Shown: positions 1 through 11,650 of the stretch, one piece after another
How positions within the stretch are numbered: position 1 is the first letter of the stretch
Layout of the letters: the number at the start of each line of letters is the position of its first letter
Origin: Neoceratodus forsteri
Taxonomy: Eukaryota; Chordata; Ceratodontiformes; Ceratodontidae
Length of the DNA: 64,000 bases
NCBI GenBank assembly: GCA_016271365.2
Contig: CM057453.1
Span: forward strand, 1,075,097,001-1,075,161,000
Direction: 5' to 3'
Program-made: the position numbers and the translations under genes
The notes under the pieces: generated by a model
The model's input: only the letters and a program-made list of their open reading frames with translations
Databases searched by the model: none
What the model was told of the DNA's origin: nothing

Positions 1-2059
1 ACTTTAATAAAGACAAATAAAAAAAAGAAAGTAACACCCCTCCTCACCAGACATTCATAAAGAGTTAGACAAGTAAGGCCAAATGGAGTTGCACTGCCCT
101 GTGCTACCCCAGGTGACTTTACATTTGAATCACTTGCCATTTGTGTGTATTAACTATGCACACATAAAACAATGCATAAATTATTAAATTTTCTTGGCAC
201 CGGGATCTGATTGTAGAATGTGTTAATGTTAGAATTATTAGAGATTACCACTAAACAAATGACTTTTTATGATGGCTATCAACTTCAGTGTTGAGTTTCT
301 AAAGCAAAAAAAAAAACGAAAAGGGCATACAGACTAAGGCTTAGTTGAAGTTGAACATTTATTGCCAAGAGGACAGAGTGCTCACTAATCACCAAAAACC
401 TTGCCTGTTCAATAGAAACGTCTCTATAAAAGCTCATACCAAGCATGTTGTTACAGATACCACTAGCTGAAAGAGACTCTTTTGATAACATTTTGTGAAG
501 ATTTTATGAGCATGGAATAACTTACCAGGATCTGCATTGATTCTATAATAACCGCATGCCTTGGATGGGTGACCTTCAGCCACCTGGGGAATTAAATTAT
601 TATAGCACATCACACTCCATGGAATGTGTTCCTCCACTTGTAATAATATGCACACAAATCTCACAAGAGTTAAAAATAGTGTTAACCCCTTTCATCCCAA
701 ACAGACGTGGAAGCCTCATTAAGAAACTAAGTTCAATCATCACAGTACAAATAGTTAAAGATCTGACCGCCTCCTGACACCATACTCTCATTGATTTCTT
801 GTTCTCTACAATTAGAAACATAGTAGTTTTCCTTTAACCTTGAAAAATCTAATTGAAACAAGAGCCTTAATCAGTCTCCAGTTGGAGGTACCAAGTAATC
901 CTTTATTGATGTTTCCCACGTTTCTCACTCACACCACATCTGAACACTACACTTTCATGCTTATAAACATGAAACATGGTAACAGAGTTCAGCTTTACAG
1001 AAGTTGCCTACTTGGCTGGAAGAGTAGTAAGCTGTCTCTTCAAGCTGAGGTAAAAACGTCCCCTGTCTAATAAGACATTCAGATAGCTGATAGAGACACA
1101 GGTATCTAAAAAGGTGCTAAAATAATAAATGAGGATTCCAGCAGGGCCAAGACTTATTGTGTGAGATGGAGATGTAGAAGATGGAAAATGATCAGGACCA
1201 CGTTGCTAATACTTGGATGATGTGTCTATTGAAATAGAGAAACATAGACATCTCCAGCAGCAACAAACCCACTGTGCATTCAGTCTGCTAGCATTATCCT
1301 ATCTGTTTCCATGGCTTACTGTTTTAAATGGTTATTTATCCCTGATGATTATCCTCAGCCACTCACCCTTGATCAACCACTCCCACCCCCCTTACCTCTC
1401 CTTTTGATATTACCAGCCCCCTGTATCTGTCCCACACAATTTTGAATGGATGATGAGACATACCAACAAAGAGCATTTTTGAAAAAATGTAACCCTAAAG
1501 TAACCTGTAAAAAGTAACATACCACTGGCTACCAGGTTTTGGATCCCAATCACAGATAACGTTACTCTTTAATTACCCTAACAGCTGCAGCTGAGCACTG
1601 CTAGAGCTGCAGATGGCTGAGCACTGCTAGAGTTGCAGATCTGGTATCCCAACAGCCTTGTATACTCCATCTGCCCTTCATAAATATATCAGAATTGTCT
1701 GATTTTTTTGTGCATCTCCCCAAACTACACACTCTATAGCAAAATCTGTATCAATACTGGCTTGCTTTCTGTGGGCGTTCTACACATCCTTTATAACTAT
1801 ATCATGTCTCATTTCTTGTTGACTTCTCACATACTACAGTACTGCAGTGTTTGAAAACCAGTTTCCTGAAAAAGGCTATCGCCAGATGGGAAAGTGAAAT
1901 ATCAGTTTGAAGAGCAAAAGGTTATAAATAGTAAGAATGTGGGGCACATCTTACATGCAGACCCTAGTACACTGCAGGATCCAACGTAGTGAAGTAGCAT
2001 CAGCTATGCCACTAGGTCAGTAAACAATGACACTTTTATTAGTTTTGCTCTCCAGGATA
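1..2059. other. AT-rich stretch, no gene seen
   Basis: I see no convincing coding frame, RNA gene or known repeat in this stretch. Open frames are short and not protein-like. The only structure noted is a direct duplication of about 26 bp at 1588-1640, sharing the core gctgagcactgctagag. Unrecognised old repeat DNA is possible. Confidence 0.5.
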
Positions 2060-3757
2060 ACCACTTTGATGGCTTTATGGCGCACTGATCATGCCCAGTC
2101 AGCCTGATCACCATCTTTGATGAGGTGACCAAAAAGGTGGATGGGGCAGGGCCATAGACAGAGTGTATTTGGATTTCAGCAAGGCCTCTGACTCTGTGGT
2201 AGATGACAAATTGGGCAAAGTACTGTGCACCAGTGTGGTATACACAAAGCATACATGATGAGGTGGTTTGCTAACTGACTTGAGAGCAGGAAGCATAGAG
2301 CTGTGGTGGATGGGCACTACTCAGAGTCAAGAGGGGTACACAGCGGCATCCCTCAGGTATTGGTGTTGGGGCCACTGCTCTTCAACATTTTTATCAAAGA
2401 TGTGGAAGATTGGGTTTCTAGCAGGCTGCCTAAGTTTACTGATGACATGAAGTTGGCCAGGGTGGTGGAATCTCCTAAGCAGGGCAGGGCAAACATTTTA
2501 TTATGTTGCAAAACAGCACAAAAGTGTTAATTCTGCATTCATGCACTTTTCAGGAAATTCTGCCAAAATCAAGTGTAATTTCACCAAGGCTGTTATATTC
2601 AAGTAAAGCAACTTCCCCCTGAACTGCACATTTATGAAAATGTGTGTTCCTAAAAATGTGCAATTTCATCAAATATTGCAAGTATCTTGAGAGTGGTCAT
2701 TTAAAAAAATGTTTTTATTAAAAAAAAGGTGCAGTTTCAACCAAAATTGCCAATTTTAAACACACTGTTCTGGTTTGCAAACAGACACACAATTACATGA
2801 AAATGGCACAATTTTGCAGAAAGTGTGTGAAACTGAGTTTTCTAATTTTACCCTGCATTACTCCTGAGCATAGGGACAAACTTTAGGAGGACCTGAACAA
2901 CTTGGATGATTGGTTGAACTGCTAAATCTCGGATTAATGTAGCCTGTTGCAAGGTGTGACACTTGGGGAGGAAAAACAGAGCCAGGACATCTGCACTGTA
3001 TAAGCACCTCTTTTGCTACAGAACAGGAGGAAAAGGACCTGGGGGTCATAACAGAAAAAGGGATGAAGTTTAACAAGCAGTGCATGGACGCTATTAAGAG
3101 GGCTGGCAGAATGTTGGTGTGCATCAAAAAGGGGTTTTCCAGTAAGGTAGGAGAAGTTATCCTGCCTCTTTACAAGTCCTGCTCAGGCCCTTCCTAGAGA
3201 ATCATATGCAGTTCTGGGCTCTCCATTACAAAAAGTACATTGAGGCAGTCAAGTGGGTGCAACACAGAACCACCAAAATGATCAGGGTTATGGAAGGCAA
3301 AAGCAATGTACAGAGGCTGGTGGTCCTTAACATGTCCATGTTGGAGAAAAAAAGGCTGTTTCCACATAATTAAGGGTAGCAATAAGACTGAGCAGGCATA
3401 AATGTCGGAGCTGGTGTCCTCCAACAGGACACAGGGACATGCCCTGAGGCCCAGACATGGCAAATTCAAGGGTAACATTAGGAAGTGCTTCTCCTAGAGA
3501 GTGATGAGCCTAAGGAGCAGCCTACCAGTGGAGAGAGAAGACATGAAGACAGTACAGGCCTTCAAGGTAAGCTGGACAAATGTTGCAGTACTAAGGAGAT
3601 CACTGTATACCTTGGATAGTAGCTTGGGTAGGGGAACCCTTTCAGCGTAGTATGTTGGCACAGCATACATACTCATACCTGCTTATGAAGCAGAAGGGGA
3701 TGGACATGATGGACCTTGAGTCCCTTCTGACCACAGATTATTTATGCTACTATGTTA
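2060..3757 (+). pseudogene. CR1 LINE fragment: reverse transcriptase to 3' end
   Basis: This is a 5'-truncated, frameshifted remnant of a CR1-clade non-LTR retrotransposon. Readable in order are a YLDFSKASDS block near 2170, the PQVLVLGPLLFNIFIKD block near 2360 (CR1 consensus has GS where this has VL), and TDDMKL near 2440, the polymerase box with alanine changed to threonine. From 2990 to 3300 the thumb and C-terminal region reads DLGVITEKGMKFNKQCMD and then KVGEVILPLYKS. The same block order occurs in the CR1 that runs off the right end of the window, for instance FDEVTKKVDG here against FDWVTRKVDQ there. The frame is broken by stops and by about 400 bp of foreign sequence. It cannot be active. 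CR1 assignment is firm; the subfamily is not known. Confidence 0.85.
2480..2880. other. Unidentified AT-rich insertion in CR1
   Basis: The CR1 frame stops after the polymerase box and resumes near 2885 with DLNNLDDW, so about 400 bp between are not CR1. The segment is AT-rich and shows a loosely repeated theme, tgcaatttcatcaa or taatttcaccaa, at several places. I cannot assign a family or find target duplications. Confidence 0.45.
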
Positions 3758-3846
3758 TATCTACTTTGCAAATGGGTCTTGGGGGATCTTAGTACAGCAA
3801 CAGAGTGATTACAATTAGTATTTAAATTATAGTTGATAAACACAGT

Positions 3847-4192
3847 GGGCAGGATTTTCAAATGCCCTAGATCACCGCAAGCCCTGGTGTGCCAATGATA
3901 TGGTGCATGGGGCTTCTGGTGATCTAATGGAATTTTCTTTCCCGTGCGACAATTGCCGCAAGTTAAAACAATGTTTGTGGGTCTAACCTCTGGCAATCTT
4001 GGGGCTGTTATTATGGAGTTTGCACCAGATATATGGCGCAAGCTGACATAATGTGTGGAAACTGTTGCAACTGTGCCCAAGCTTGTAAAATCAGGTGCTG
4101 TTGAAGCAAAGGCACTGGTACACCACCAGAACCGAAGTGCCCTGGTGCTGGGCTGGACACAAGCCCCGTGCCAGGCTTTGAAAATCCAGCCC
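3847..4192. mobile_element. MITE-like element with inverted ends
   Basis: The left end reads gggcaggattttcaaatgcc and the complement of the right end reads gggctggattttcaaagcc, giving an imperfect terminal inverted repeat of about 19 bp. A possible 3-bp duplication (agt) flanks it at 3844-3846 and 4193-4195. No coding frame is present. The termini resemble those of the foldback elements at 35289 and 44090 (gggctggatattcag), so these may be related non-autonomous DNA transposons. The right end abuts the 3' end of the L1 fragment. Confidence 0.6.
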
Positions 4193-4195
4193 AGT

Positions 4196-4739
4196 AATTT
4201 TTTATAAACTTTGTTTTTATTGATTTAAACAGACAGTTATAAAATGGGTAAACATGAACAAGTTGCGCTGCAGTACACAGAAGATTACAATCAACCGATA
4301 CTGATGTCATAACCCACTTAATAAAGACAATAGTCAATTTATGATTTTGTTTGGTGTCCATTATTGGAGTGTAAGTCCAGTTTGAGCGGTTCATCCACCT
4401 GAAATGAAATTCATCTGTTTACAGAGTTAAGGTTGCTGTTAAATATTCCATTCTGTTCTACTGAAATCCCTCAATCTAAGTATAAAACTCCTCTGGTATG
4501 CTTGCAGTGGGTTTAGCCCTTTATTGGTGATGCCTTAAAGGGCCACTGCAGGGACCAGCTTATATACCGTATGTAGGCCTTTCTCCATTTCTGTTTGAGA
4601 TCCTTAGAGGTGTATGTTCCCAGAAAAAGGGTTTGAAATGTCCATTGCATAGTTGGGGGAAGGACCTGATCCAGAATGGTATGAGCTGAACAGAATGTGG
4701 TTAACTATGGGCAAGTCCAGAAGATATGGTATGGATTAC
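4196..4739 (-). pseudogene. L1 ORF2 extreme C-terminus and 3' UTR (piece 3)
   Basis: Read on the minus strand just below the gypsy LTR, the sequence gives PYHIFWTCP, the usual tail motif of L1 ORF2, then frames such as LKQKWRKA and a decayed 3' UTR. It ends near 4196 in an AATAAA-bearing A-rich tail. It continues the L1 frame that is cut at 18568 on the other side of the gypsy element, where the upstream side reads RCNQDGT. The piece therefore belongs to an L1 whose ORF2 lies in three segments. Confidence 0.8.
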
Positions 4740-6654
4740 TGTAACCCCTAGGTGGTGCTATCCCAAAGGCTACTACCCCTGCCTGCTTGGCTAGTAGCAG
4801 GTTAAGGGGCCTGAGTTCCGAAATAGGTGCCTCCACCCAGAGGTCAGGGTTGTTAGTGGTCAAGCTAACCTGGGAACAGCCCTCCAAGAGATTGTAACCC
4901 CCCTCTTTCCCATCTAGTGGCCTGAACACTGTACAATAATCACTTTCACAATACCCCTGGTATACCACACAAGTACCCACACTGTTTGCACTTACCACAA
5001 GGGCTGGTTCCTCTGGCTCGACCCAGGGGACCCCCTGTAAAACAAGGTTATGCACAGCAAATAGCAACAGTACAGTACTTTGAGCACAAACTGGAACCAC
5101 AGTCAGATTACATGCAGAAAAAGTTAAATCTGATTTATTCAGGGGACTTGAACAAGGAAGGGGTAAAATCAGGTTAATCAGCTTAAAGGTTATATCAATC
5201 AAGCAGTTATACATGCACTTTGAGTCCCCCCACAGTCACACCTCTGGGTACCCAGGTGGAGAAGAGAGATGGCTAGCCTGGACTGCTGCCCGGGGCTGCA
5301 GCTGGTTGTGGCCCTGTGATAGAAAAACACAACATGCACAGTACACAATATTTGTAATCCGGAACCAGAGGGCTCAGTTCATAAAGGAAATGAAACAACA
5401 AGACAATCAGATGACACACTCAGATTAAGCAGTTGTTGCTGGGAGCTACCCAGGTATTTACTCATGATACCCAAGACTGAACACAGGCTGGACGAAAATT
5501 GAGACTGCAGGTGGTTGATCTGGAATTCCAGGAGAAGCAGGGCCCACACGAGTCACAGAAGCATCTTTCCTGTTAAAGCATGGAGCAGGGGCTGATCTCC
5601 AAGCAGGTCTCTAGTTGATGGCTTCTCTGTGCAGTGGGTAGTCTGGCTGGGCCAGTGTGGCAAGGCCTAGACCATGTGGAGATAAATTCGGATGCAGTCT
5701 GTTTTGGGCTGGATACAGCTTCCAGCAAGCAGAACATGATTCACACAGTGGGGAACTAACTCACAACCCACTAGCAGCTCATAGCACATTTACATGTACA
5801 GGAATTCTACTGTACCAGGCAAAGCGCTCCCCAGTCACAATCGCAAAGTCTCTGCACACACTGGGAGCTTAGGAGTAGCTGGAACTCCTGACAGGCCAAT
5901 CGCATTCAGCAAAATCTTTGGTCTTCTTCAGGTTGAGCCTGGCCCACTTCAGTAGCTTACTTTAGTCACACAAACTTGGATTTAGTCCAAAATAATTCTC
6001 TTCTCTCCCTCTCAGGAGCAGCAGCAGATATGCAAGCCAAAAACTCAGCCCTTTCATAGTTTTCCCATACAAATCCACTCAGGATTGCTGCCCAAAATAC
6101 AATTGAGCTCTTCTCATTTCACTTCCCAGCTCAGAACTAATTGAAAATTGCAAGCAGCCCGGGACTTTCCCAAGATCCAAAAAGTTTGGTTGGCTGATTT
6201 GGCTGTCAATCAAAGCAAGAGCTCCCCCTTCAGTTGCAAAAAAGGCACAAAAAGTTCAAAACTACAGTTCCTACAGATTTTGACTTCAGACAGCTCCTGT
6301 AGTCCGGTTACATTTTAGGTCCCACCAGAACTGATTGGTCCAATTTGCAGTCCAGGACCAAGATAGTGGAGCCAAAACAAAACAGACCTTGCTACAAAGA
6401 AAGCAGGTTAGACAAACTACATTATCATTATCACTCTAAATGATTTTCAGCAAATAGTTACATCTTTCAACAGAGCTCCCTCTCAGATTACTTAGGCTGC
6501 AATCAGGCAGCTCTTAAAAAGACAGTACACAGAGGCTATACAGGTTCTGGTAATCACATTTAAACTGCTAAAACGCAGGACACCAGCCTGCCAGTGAGCA
6601 TTTAGGCAAGCTCAAGGAAGACTTTTTGGGAACCCCCATTTGTAGGGGGTTACA
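4740..6654 (-). repeat. 3' LTR of the gypsy element
   Basis: The LTR runs from tgtaacccctaggtgg to cccatttgtagggggttaca on the plus strand. It matches 16553-18567 over its full length, apart from an L2-tail insertion in the other copy. The adjoining internal sequence on the minus strand (ccaggcagggatatg) is a weak candidate polypurine tract. At 1915 bp it is long for Ty3/gypsy. I see no convincing coding frame in it. Confidence 0.92.
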
Positions 6655-6881
6655 CATATCCCTGCCTGGCAAAACTTGGCATCCTTATCAAGTCAGTACC
6701 ATTATAACATTGAAAATGCAACATATACAAGACATTTATACCATTAGCATGCTATACAAGTACTATCTGATTCATCAATTGGCATAACTTGTCACTTTAC
6801 TATACATTTCAATGTACTCCCTATATCATTTCCATTCTGACAATACATTATGCATATTTCACACAAGCAAACTGGACATTA

Positions 6882-7874
6882 CTATACAGAATCATGCAAT
6901 AACTTATTGTACTCTAAACAACGCAAGAGGGGGCCTTCTCTATCAGCTAACTTGGGGCTGGATGGGGCAGGGGCACCATGGTGAGAGGGCAAAACAAGTA
7001 ATCTGGAATGGGCTGTCATGCTCAGTTTGAGCAGTGAGATCTGAGAGACATAAACACCTTTGTGGACTACATTGAGAGGCAAATCCACTGGCCTCCCGAG
7101 GAAATCGTAACTGAAGCGTACCACTGGCTTGGCAGCTCGGCCAGTCTTTCTGGGGTGAACAACCACAGTCTCTGTACTTTCAGCAATGGTCTTGGAGCTC
7201 TCATCACTTGTGAGGGGTACCTCTGCATGAAGGGGAATGTCCAAGTTGGGAGCACTGTCAGCCCCTTGCTCTGTAGTCTCTGTTTCTACAACACTTGGCT
7301 CATTTTGAAGACACTTTGGCACTGAAGCGGGGTTGTCAGCACTCTCATAGTGTTCTTCAAGTTCTGGCATGTCACCAGAAAGACTCATACCATCAGCTTC
7401 TCCTTCAGGCAAATCATACAGTTCCACAATACACAAAGACTCAGCATCCTCAGACATGATACTTTGCACTTCACCTTCAGGGAGCATTGGCTCCAAGGAT
7501 GATGCCGGGGCATTAGGCAGGCAAGAAGGCCCAGCTTCATCCCCATAATTCAACACAGGATTTCCACAAAACAACTGACTCAGTTCATATGAGGGGTAAT
7601 AGGCATTATCACACTCACTGTCATCCGAGTTAGACTGGTAGTCACTATCATTCTGGGCCTGCTGAGGGGGAAGTCTTAAATCGGCAACCACTGGGGCTGG
7701 CTGACTCTGTTTCTTTCTTGTGGCAGTACGAATCACTGGTCCAGGGGAATCAATCTTGGTGGGTTCACCCTCAATTATAACTTGACCAATAGGTAGCAAG
7801 TGGTTACGGTGCATGGTCTTGACAGCTTTGGAGTTATTCTCTGGTCGCACTTTGTACACTGGCAAATCATCCAA
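6882..7874 (-). CDS. Gypsy pol C-terminal tail, 330 aa, acidic
   Basis: This is the longest uninterrupted frame of the pol region. It opens with PVYKVRPENNSKAVKTMHRN, matching the HRN(L)LLP block that closes integrase polyproteins of vertebrate Ty3/gypsy elements. The middle is a long acidic, serine-rich region of low similarity to anything I recognise (about residues 60-240). It ends in a more conserved stretch, RAAKPVVRFSYDFLGRPVDL. The upstream integrase is frameshifted, so this frame is probably the tail of the polyprotein, not a separate gene. The apparent start lies inside that conserved block. An acidic tail of this length is unusual, and its function is not known to me. Confidence 0.7.
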   Translation of the reverse strand: MDDLPVYKVRPENNSKAVKTMHRNHLLPIGQVIIEGEPTKIDSPGPVIRTATRKKQSQPAPVVADLRLPPQQAQNDSDYQSNSDDSECDNAYYPSYELSQLFCGNPVLNYGDEAGPSCLPNAPASSLEPMLPEGEVQSIMSEDAESLCIVELYDLPEGEADGMSLSGDMPELEEHYESADNPASVPKCLQNEPSVVETETTEQGADSAPNLDIPLHAEVPLTSDESSKTIAESTETVVVHPRKTGRAAKPVVRFSYDFLGRPVDLPLNVVHKGVYVSQISLLKLSMTAHSRLLVLPSHHGAPAPSSPKLADREGPLLRCLEYNKLLHDSV

Positions 7875-7895
7875 CTTTCCAATTATGACATGGGG

Positions 7896-9023
7896 AAGAT
7901 GGTGCCATCAATTAGCAATTTTGTGTTTACCATGCAATCCTAAATTTCACAACAACACACGGTCTCCAGGCCTAAGCTCTTGAGCCTTCACTTTTCTATC
8001 ATGTCTCTCTTTGTTGGCTAGATTTCTTTTAGCGGCCATTGTCTGGGCCAGTTGATAGGCATGGTTCAATTGAGCTTTCAGTTTTTGTACATATTGCAGG
8101 TAATCTTCGGCTCGGACCCCATCGGGAGAAATCCCAAAACAGACATCAACAGGCAACCGGGCCTCTCTCCCAAACATGAGGCAGTAGGGAGAGAACCCAG
8201 TAGCATCATTCTTTGTGCAATTGTATGCGTGTACCAAGGTGCTAATCTGCTGGCTCCATTTATGCTTATCTTTCCGGTGGAGGATGCCTAGCCTGTCTAG
8301 TAGGGTGCGGTTAAAACGTTCTGGTTGAGGATCCCCCTGCAGGTGATAAGGGGTGGTTCTTGACTTTCATACCCCCATAGAGAGAGCATTTCTTTGATTA
8401 GCCGACTCACAAAGTCCCGGCCGTGATCAGAGTGAATTCACTGGGGGGCACCATAGTGGACGAAGAAATTTTCCACTAGCACCTTGGCCACAGTAGATGC
8501 TTTTATCTTAGAAGGGAAAAGCTTGTGCATACTGTGTGAAATGGTCTGTAACCACTAACACATTGCCAATGTTTTGCTGACCAGGCTCTAAACTCAAGAA
8601 GTCTATGCAGACTAGTTCCATTGGGGTGCTGGTAGTAATGTTGACAAGGGGGGCAGCCCTCTGAGGCAGGGATTTTCTCTGCAGGCAGTGACTACAAGTC
8701 CTTACATGGTGCTAAACATTGGCCTCCATCTTGGGCCAGTAGAATCGAGATCATACTAGGTCAAGGGTCTGGTCGATACCGAAGTGGCCCATATGATTGT
8801 GGAGGGACCTCAGTACCAAATCTTTGAAGGCTGTGGGCAGGACCAATTGTTGCTTGTCTATTTGGCTACTCAAATCTACAGTCTCTCTATACAACAACTG
8901 ATTAAGCAGCTTCAACCTGGGGCCTTCTTTAAACAATAAAGCGATTCGCAGATCAGAGGAATGCAACTTGGACACTTCTTTTCCTGCGCAAAGGGCGTCA
9001 AGTGCTGGCTGAATCATAGGATC
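7896..9023 (-). pseudogene. Gypsy integrase, frameshifted
   Basis: The N-terminal zinc-binding part reads LHNHMGHFGIDQTLDLV near 8770. After a stop the core reads VCIDFL near 8610 (first catalytic Asp) and HSDHGRDF near 8430 (second Asp). The region around the catalytic Glu is frameshifted. A readable block, FGREARLPVDVCFG at about 8130-8180, and the GPY-type C-terminal start KERHDRKVKAQELRPGDRVLL at about 7950-8010 follow. The order fits Ty3/gypsy integrase, which inserts the cDNA into the nuclear genome. At least three lesions interrupt it, so no full protein can be made. Confidence 0.85.
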
Positions 9024-10930
9024 TCAGGATTGAGCCCACTGAATGCTGTCATTGTCAATCTGAGGTAGTGCACTAATATCTAGAGCAGAGAAGTTGCAAT
9101 ACGCAGCCGGTATGCAGGTGTCAGAGGGCCCCAAGCAATCTACTAAGCAGTCCGCTATGTCCATAGACATCTGTTCATTTCTATCAAACTTTTGGCACAA
9201 TGCTTGGATGTCAGGTGCAGACAGCCTGACCCAATCGCTCTTGGAAATGGGCCTCCAAGATAGGGCATCAGCATCAATATGATTCAGACCTGGTCTGTAT
9301 TCAACAGCATAATCATATGTTGACAATGCAGAAAGCCACCATTGCCCCATGGCATCTAACTTAGCTGAAGTCTGTACATAGGTCAATGGGTTGTCAGTCC
9401 TCACCGATATTTTTGCCCCATAGAGGTAATCGTGAAACTGGTCAACAATGGCCCATTTTAATGCAAGGAACTCCAACTTGTGCACAGGGTAGTTTCGCTC
9501 TGACGGGGTCAAGTTCCTACTGGTGAATGTTACTGGTCTCAAACCATCCTCAGTGTCTTGATACAGTACTGCTCCTAGGCCCTGCAGACTGGCATCAGTA
9601 TGCAGCACATAGGGTTTGGTGGGATCAGCATAAGCAAGGATGGGGGCATGGGTGAGCTGGTATATGACTTTGTGGAAAGCTGCTTCACAGTCAAGTGTCC
9701 AACGGGACCCGAAAAGTTCACCTGGGTGGAAATATGCTTTGTGTGGTTCTTTGGACCCTTTTTGTATTTCCGATTGGTAGGAGGGTAACCCTGGGTAAGA
9801 TTCGAGAATGGCCGAATCACTTTGGAATAGTCCTTTATGAACCAATGGTAGTAGCCACAGAATCCCAGGAAACGTTGTAGTTCTTTCAAATTGTGGGGCT
9901 GGAGCCAAGTAGTCAAGGCTTCAACTTTACTAGGATCAGTCTCTATCCCCTCTGTAGACACAATGTGCCCCACATACCTCACAGAGGTTTGGAAAAACTG
10001 GCACTTGTCGATGGACAGCTTGAGGTCGAAATCTTCCATTCGGTCTAGTACTTTGAACAGTCGACTCTCATGTTCCTCTAGGGAGCTCCCAAACACAATG
10101 ACATTGCCCAAATACACCAAGCATTCTAGCAAATTCATGTCTTCCACTGCTCATCCATCAGTCGCTGGAAGGTGTCTGGGTGCCCGATATCCCCTGTGGT
10201 ATTCTTAAGAATTCATAGAACCCTAAAGGACAGATGAAGGCAGTCTTCTCATGGTCCTCTGGAGCCATCGGAATCTGGTAATATCCACTACGAAGATCCA
10301 ACATCAAGAACCATTTGCTCCCATTCAAACAATCCAGAGCATCTTGTATACGGGACAAGGTGTATTGATCGGGGATGGTCCACCGATTCAGAGTTCGACA
10401 ATCAACACACATTCTCACAGATCCGTTCTTCTTATACATAACCACAATGGGAGAAGCATATGGGCTCCTGGATTCTTGTATCACACTAGCCGCGAGCATT
10501 TCCTGCAAATGTCTTCTCACATCATCTGTGTATGCAGGGGCTATGCGTCGAGACCTCTCTCGAAATGGCCGTTCATTGTACAGTCGTATGTGATGCTCCA
10601 CACCCTGGACACATCCCACGTCCCATTCGTTCAATGAAAACACTTGATCTCTCTGGGCAAGTTTTTGGCTAATTCTAGTCTTCCATTCAGCTGGCAACAG
10701 GAAGTCACCAAAATCAAACAAGTCAGGAGTCACTCTATCTGTCTTGCCAGGGTGCTTGTTGTTGGGCAACACTGCAGTGTCTGTGCAGTGTACCGTAGCT
10801 AGGGTGCATCCTCTGTTGACCCAGATCTCCTGATCTGATACATTATGAATCTGGACCATCTCTCGTTGTGCATAGGCATGAGCATGAGCTGGCAAGATGC
10901 TGGGCTTAACCAATAATCCTTCGGGCAATT
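9024..10930 (-). pseudogene. Gypsy reverse transcriptase and RNase H, broken
   Basis: From the high-coordinate end, the fingers begin near 10600 (HHIRLYNERPFRERSRR). They continue through SPYASPIVVMYKKNGSVR near 10450, LMLDLRSGYYQI (the first catalytic Asp, in LDL) near 10290 and PLGFYEFLRIPQG near 10210. A frameshift near 10150 follows. The polymerase box near 10105 reads VYLGNVIVF where the family has YLDD or YVDD, so both metal-binding aspartates are lost. The connection and RNase H domain (9024-9700) keeps VLHTDAS, KLEFLALKW, RTDNPL and NHIDADALS, holding the D-E-D-D residues. The polypeptide would copy RNA into DNA in the particle. The box change and frameshifts make this copy dead. Confidence 0.9.
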
Positions 10931-10939
10931 TTGCATTGC

Positions 10940-11650
10940 CTACGCATCCAACATCAGTATTTTGTTCTTGACATCTTTGCGGAGGCAGACCTCCCCTTGA
11001 ACGGTACACTGGGCGTCAGGAGCCAGTACCATTGAATCGGAATCCTTCTTCCACACGACCCCTACCGGTTCATCCTGGTCCACTTTCTTGGGGTTCTGTT
11101 GCAAGTTATAGGCCCTCTTGATCAGAGCGGGAATTCTTAGGGACATCCCAGTCCATCGCCCTTGTTTCTCATGACAGAGTTGTGCCAGTCTCCCAAACAT
11201 ATGGGCATTGGTCCCAATTAACAGGGGAACCCCATCATACAGTCCAGTAGGGGGGCACACTAAGACCAGTGTCTCGACTTGCTCCTCTACACCAGTTACA
11301 CCTGCAGGAAATGACAACCAGAGGTGGACATATCCTAGGTAGGGATAACACTTGTCCCTCAGCCCCCACACATGTAGGCCTTCCAGGGATTGTAAGGGCA
11401 CAGCAGATAAGTGTTTGTCATACCAGTCCTTAAATACAATGGTCACTTGTGACCCACTGTCCAGCACAGCCAGAGTAGAAATACCATTCACAGCCACAGT
11501 GGTCTCCATTGAAGGGCCCTCTATTTTGGACCAGTCTGGAGGAAAAGCAGCAGGGGCCTGGACAGATGATTTAGCCACATAGGGATTTGAGTTACTACTT
11601 CTTGAACCCTCACTGTGGTCATTTTTGGCACTCCTCGACTGCTGATTCAT
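10940..11650 (-). CDS. Gypsy protease region, start of pol
   Basis: The frame holds the retropepsin motif VLDSGSQVTI at about residues 60-70, with the catalytic D-S-G, followed by the LHVWGLRDKCYPYLG segment expected after the flap. The ATG overlaps the gag stop as ATGA (gag stop TGA at 11647-11649, pol ATG at 11648-11650), putting pol in the minus-one frame relative to gag. Its 3' end overlaps the reverse transcriptase frame at 10940-11009 in another phase, which implies a frameshift lesion there. The protease would cleave the polyprotein in the particle. Confidence 0.8.
   Translation of the reverse strand: MNQQSRSAKNDHSEGSRSSNSNPYVAKSSVQAPAAFPPDWSKIEGPSMETTVAVNGISTLAVLDSGSQVTIVFKDWYDKHLSAVPLQSLEGLHVWGLRDKCYPYLGYVHLWLSFPAGVTGVEEQVETLVLVCPPTGLYDGVPLLIGTNAHMFGRLAQLCHEKQGRWTGMSLRIPALIKRAYNLQQNPKKVDQDEPVGVVWKKDSDSMVLAPDAQCTVQGEVCLRKDVKNKILMLDA

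Noticed and set aside
4705..5214. 169-codon frame inside the 3' LTR
   Set aside because: It has no known domain and lies within the LTR. The similar frame in the other LTR differs by frame-changing indels.
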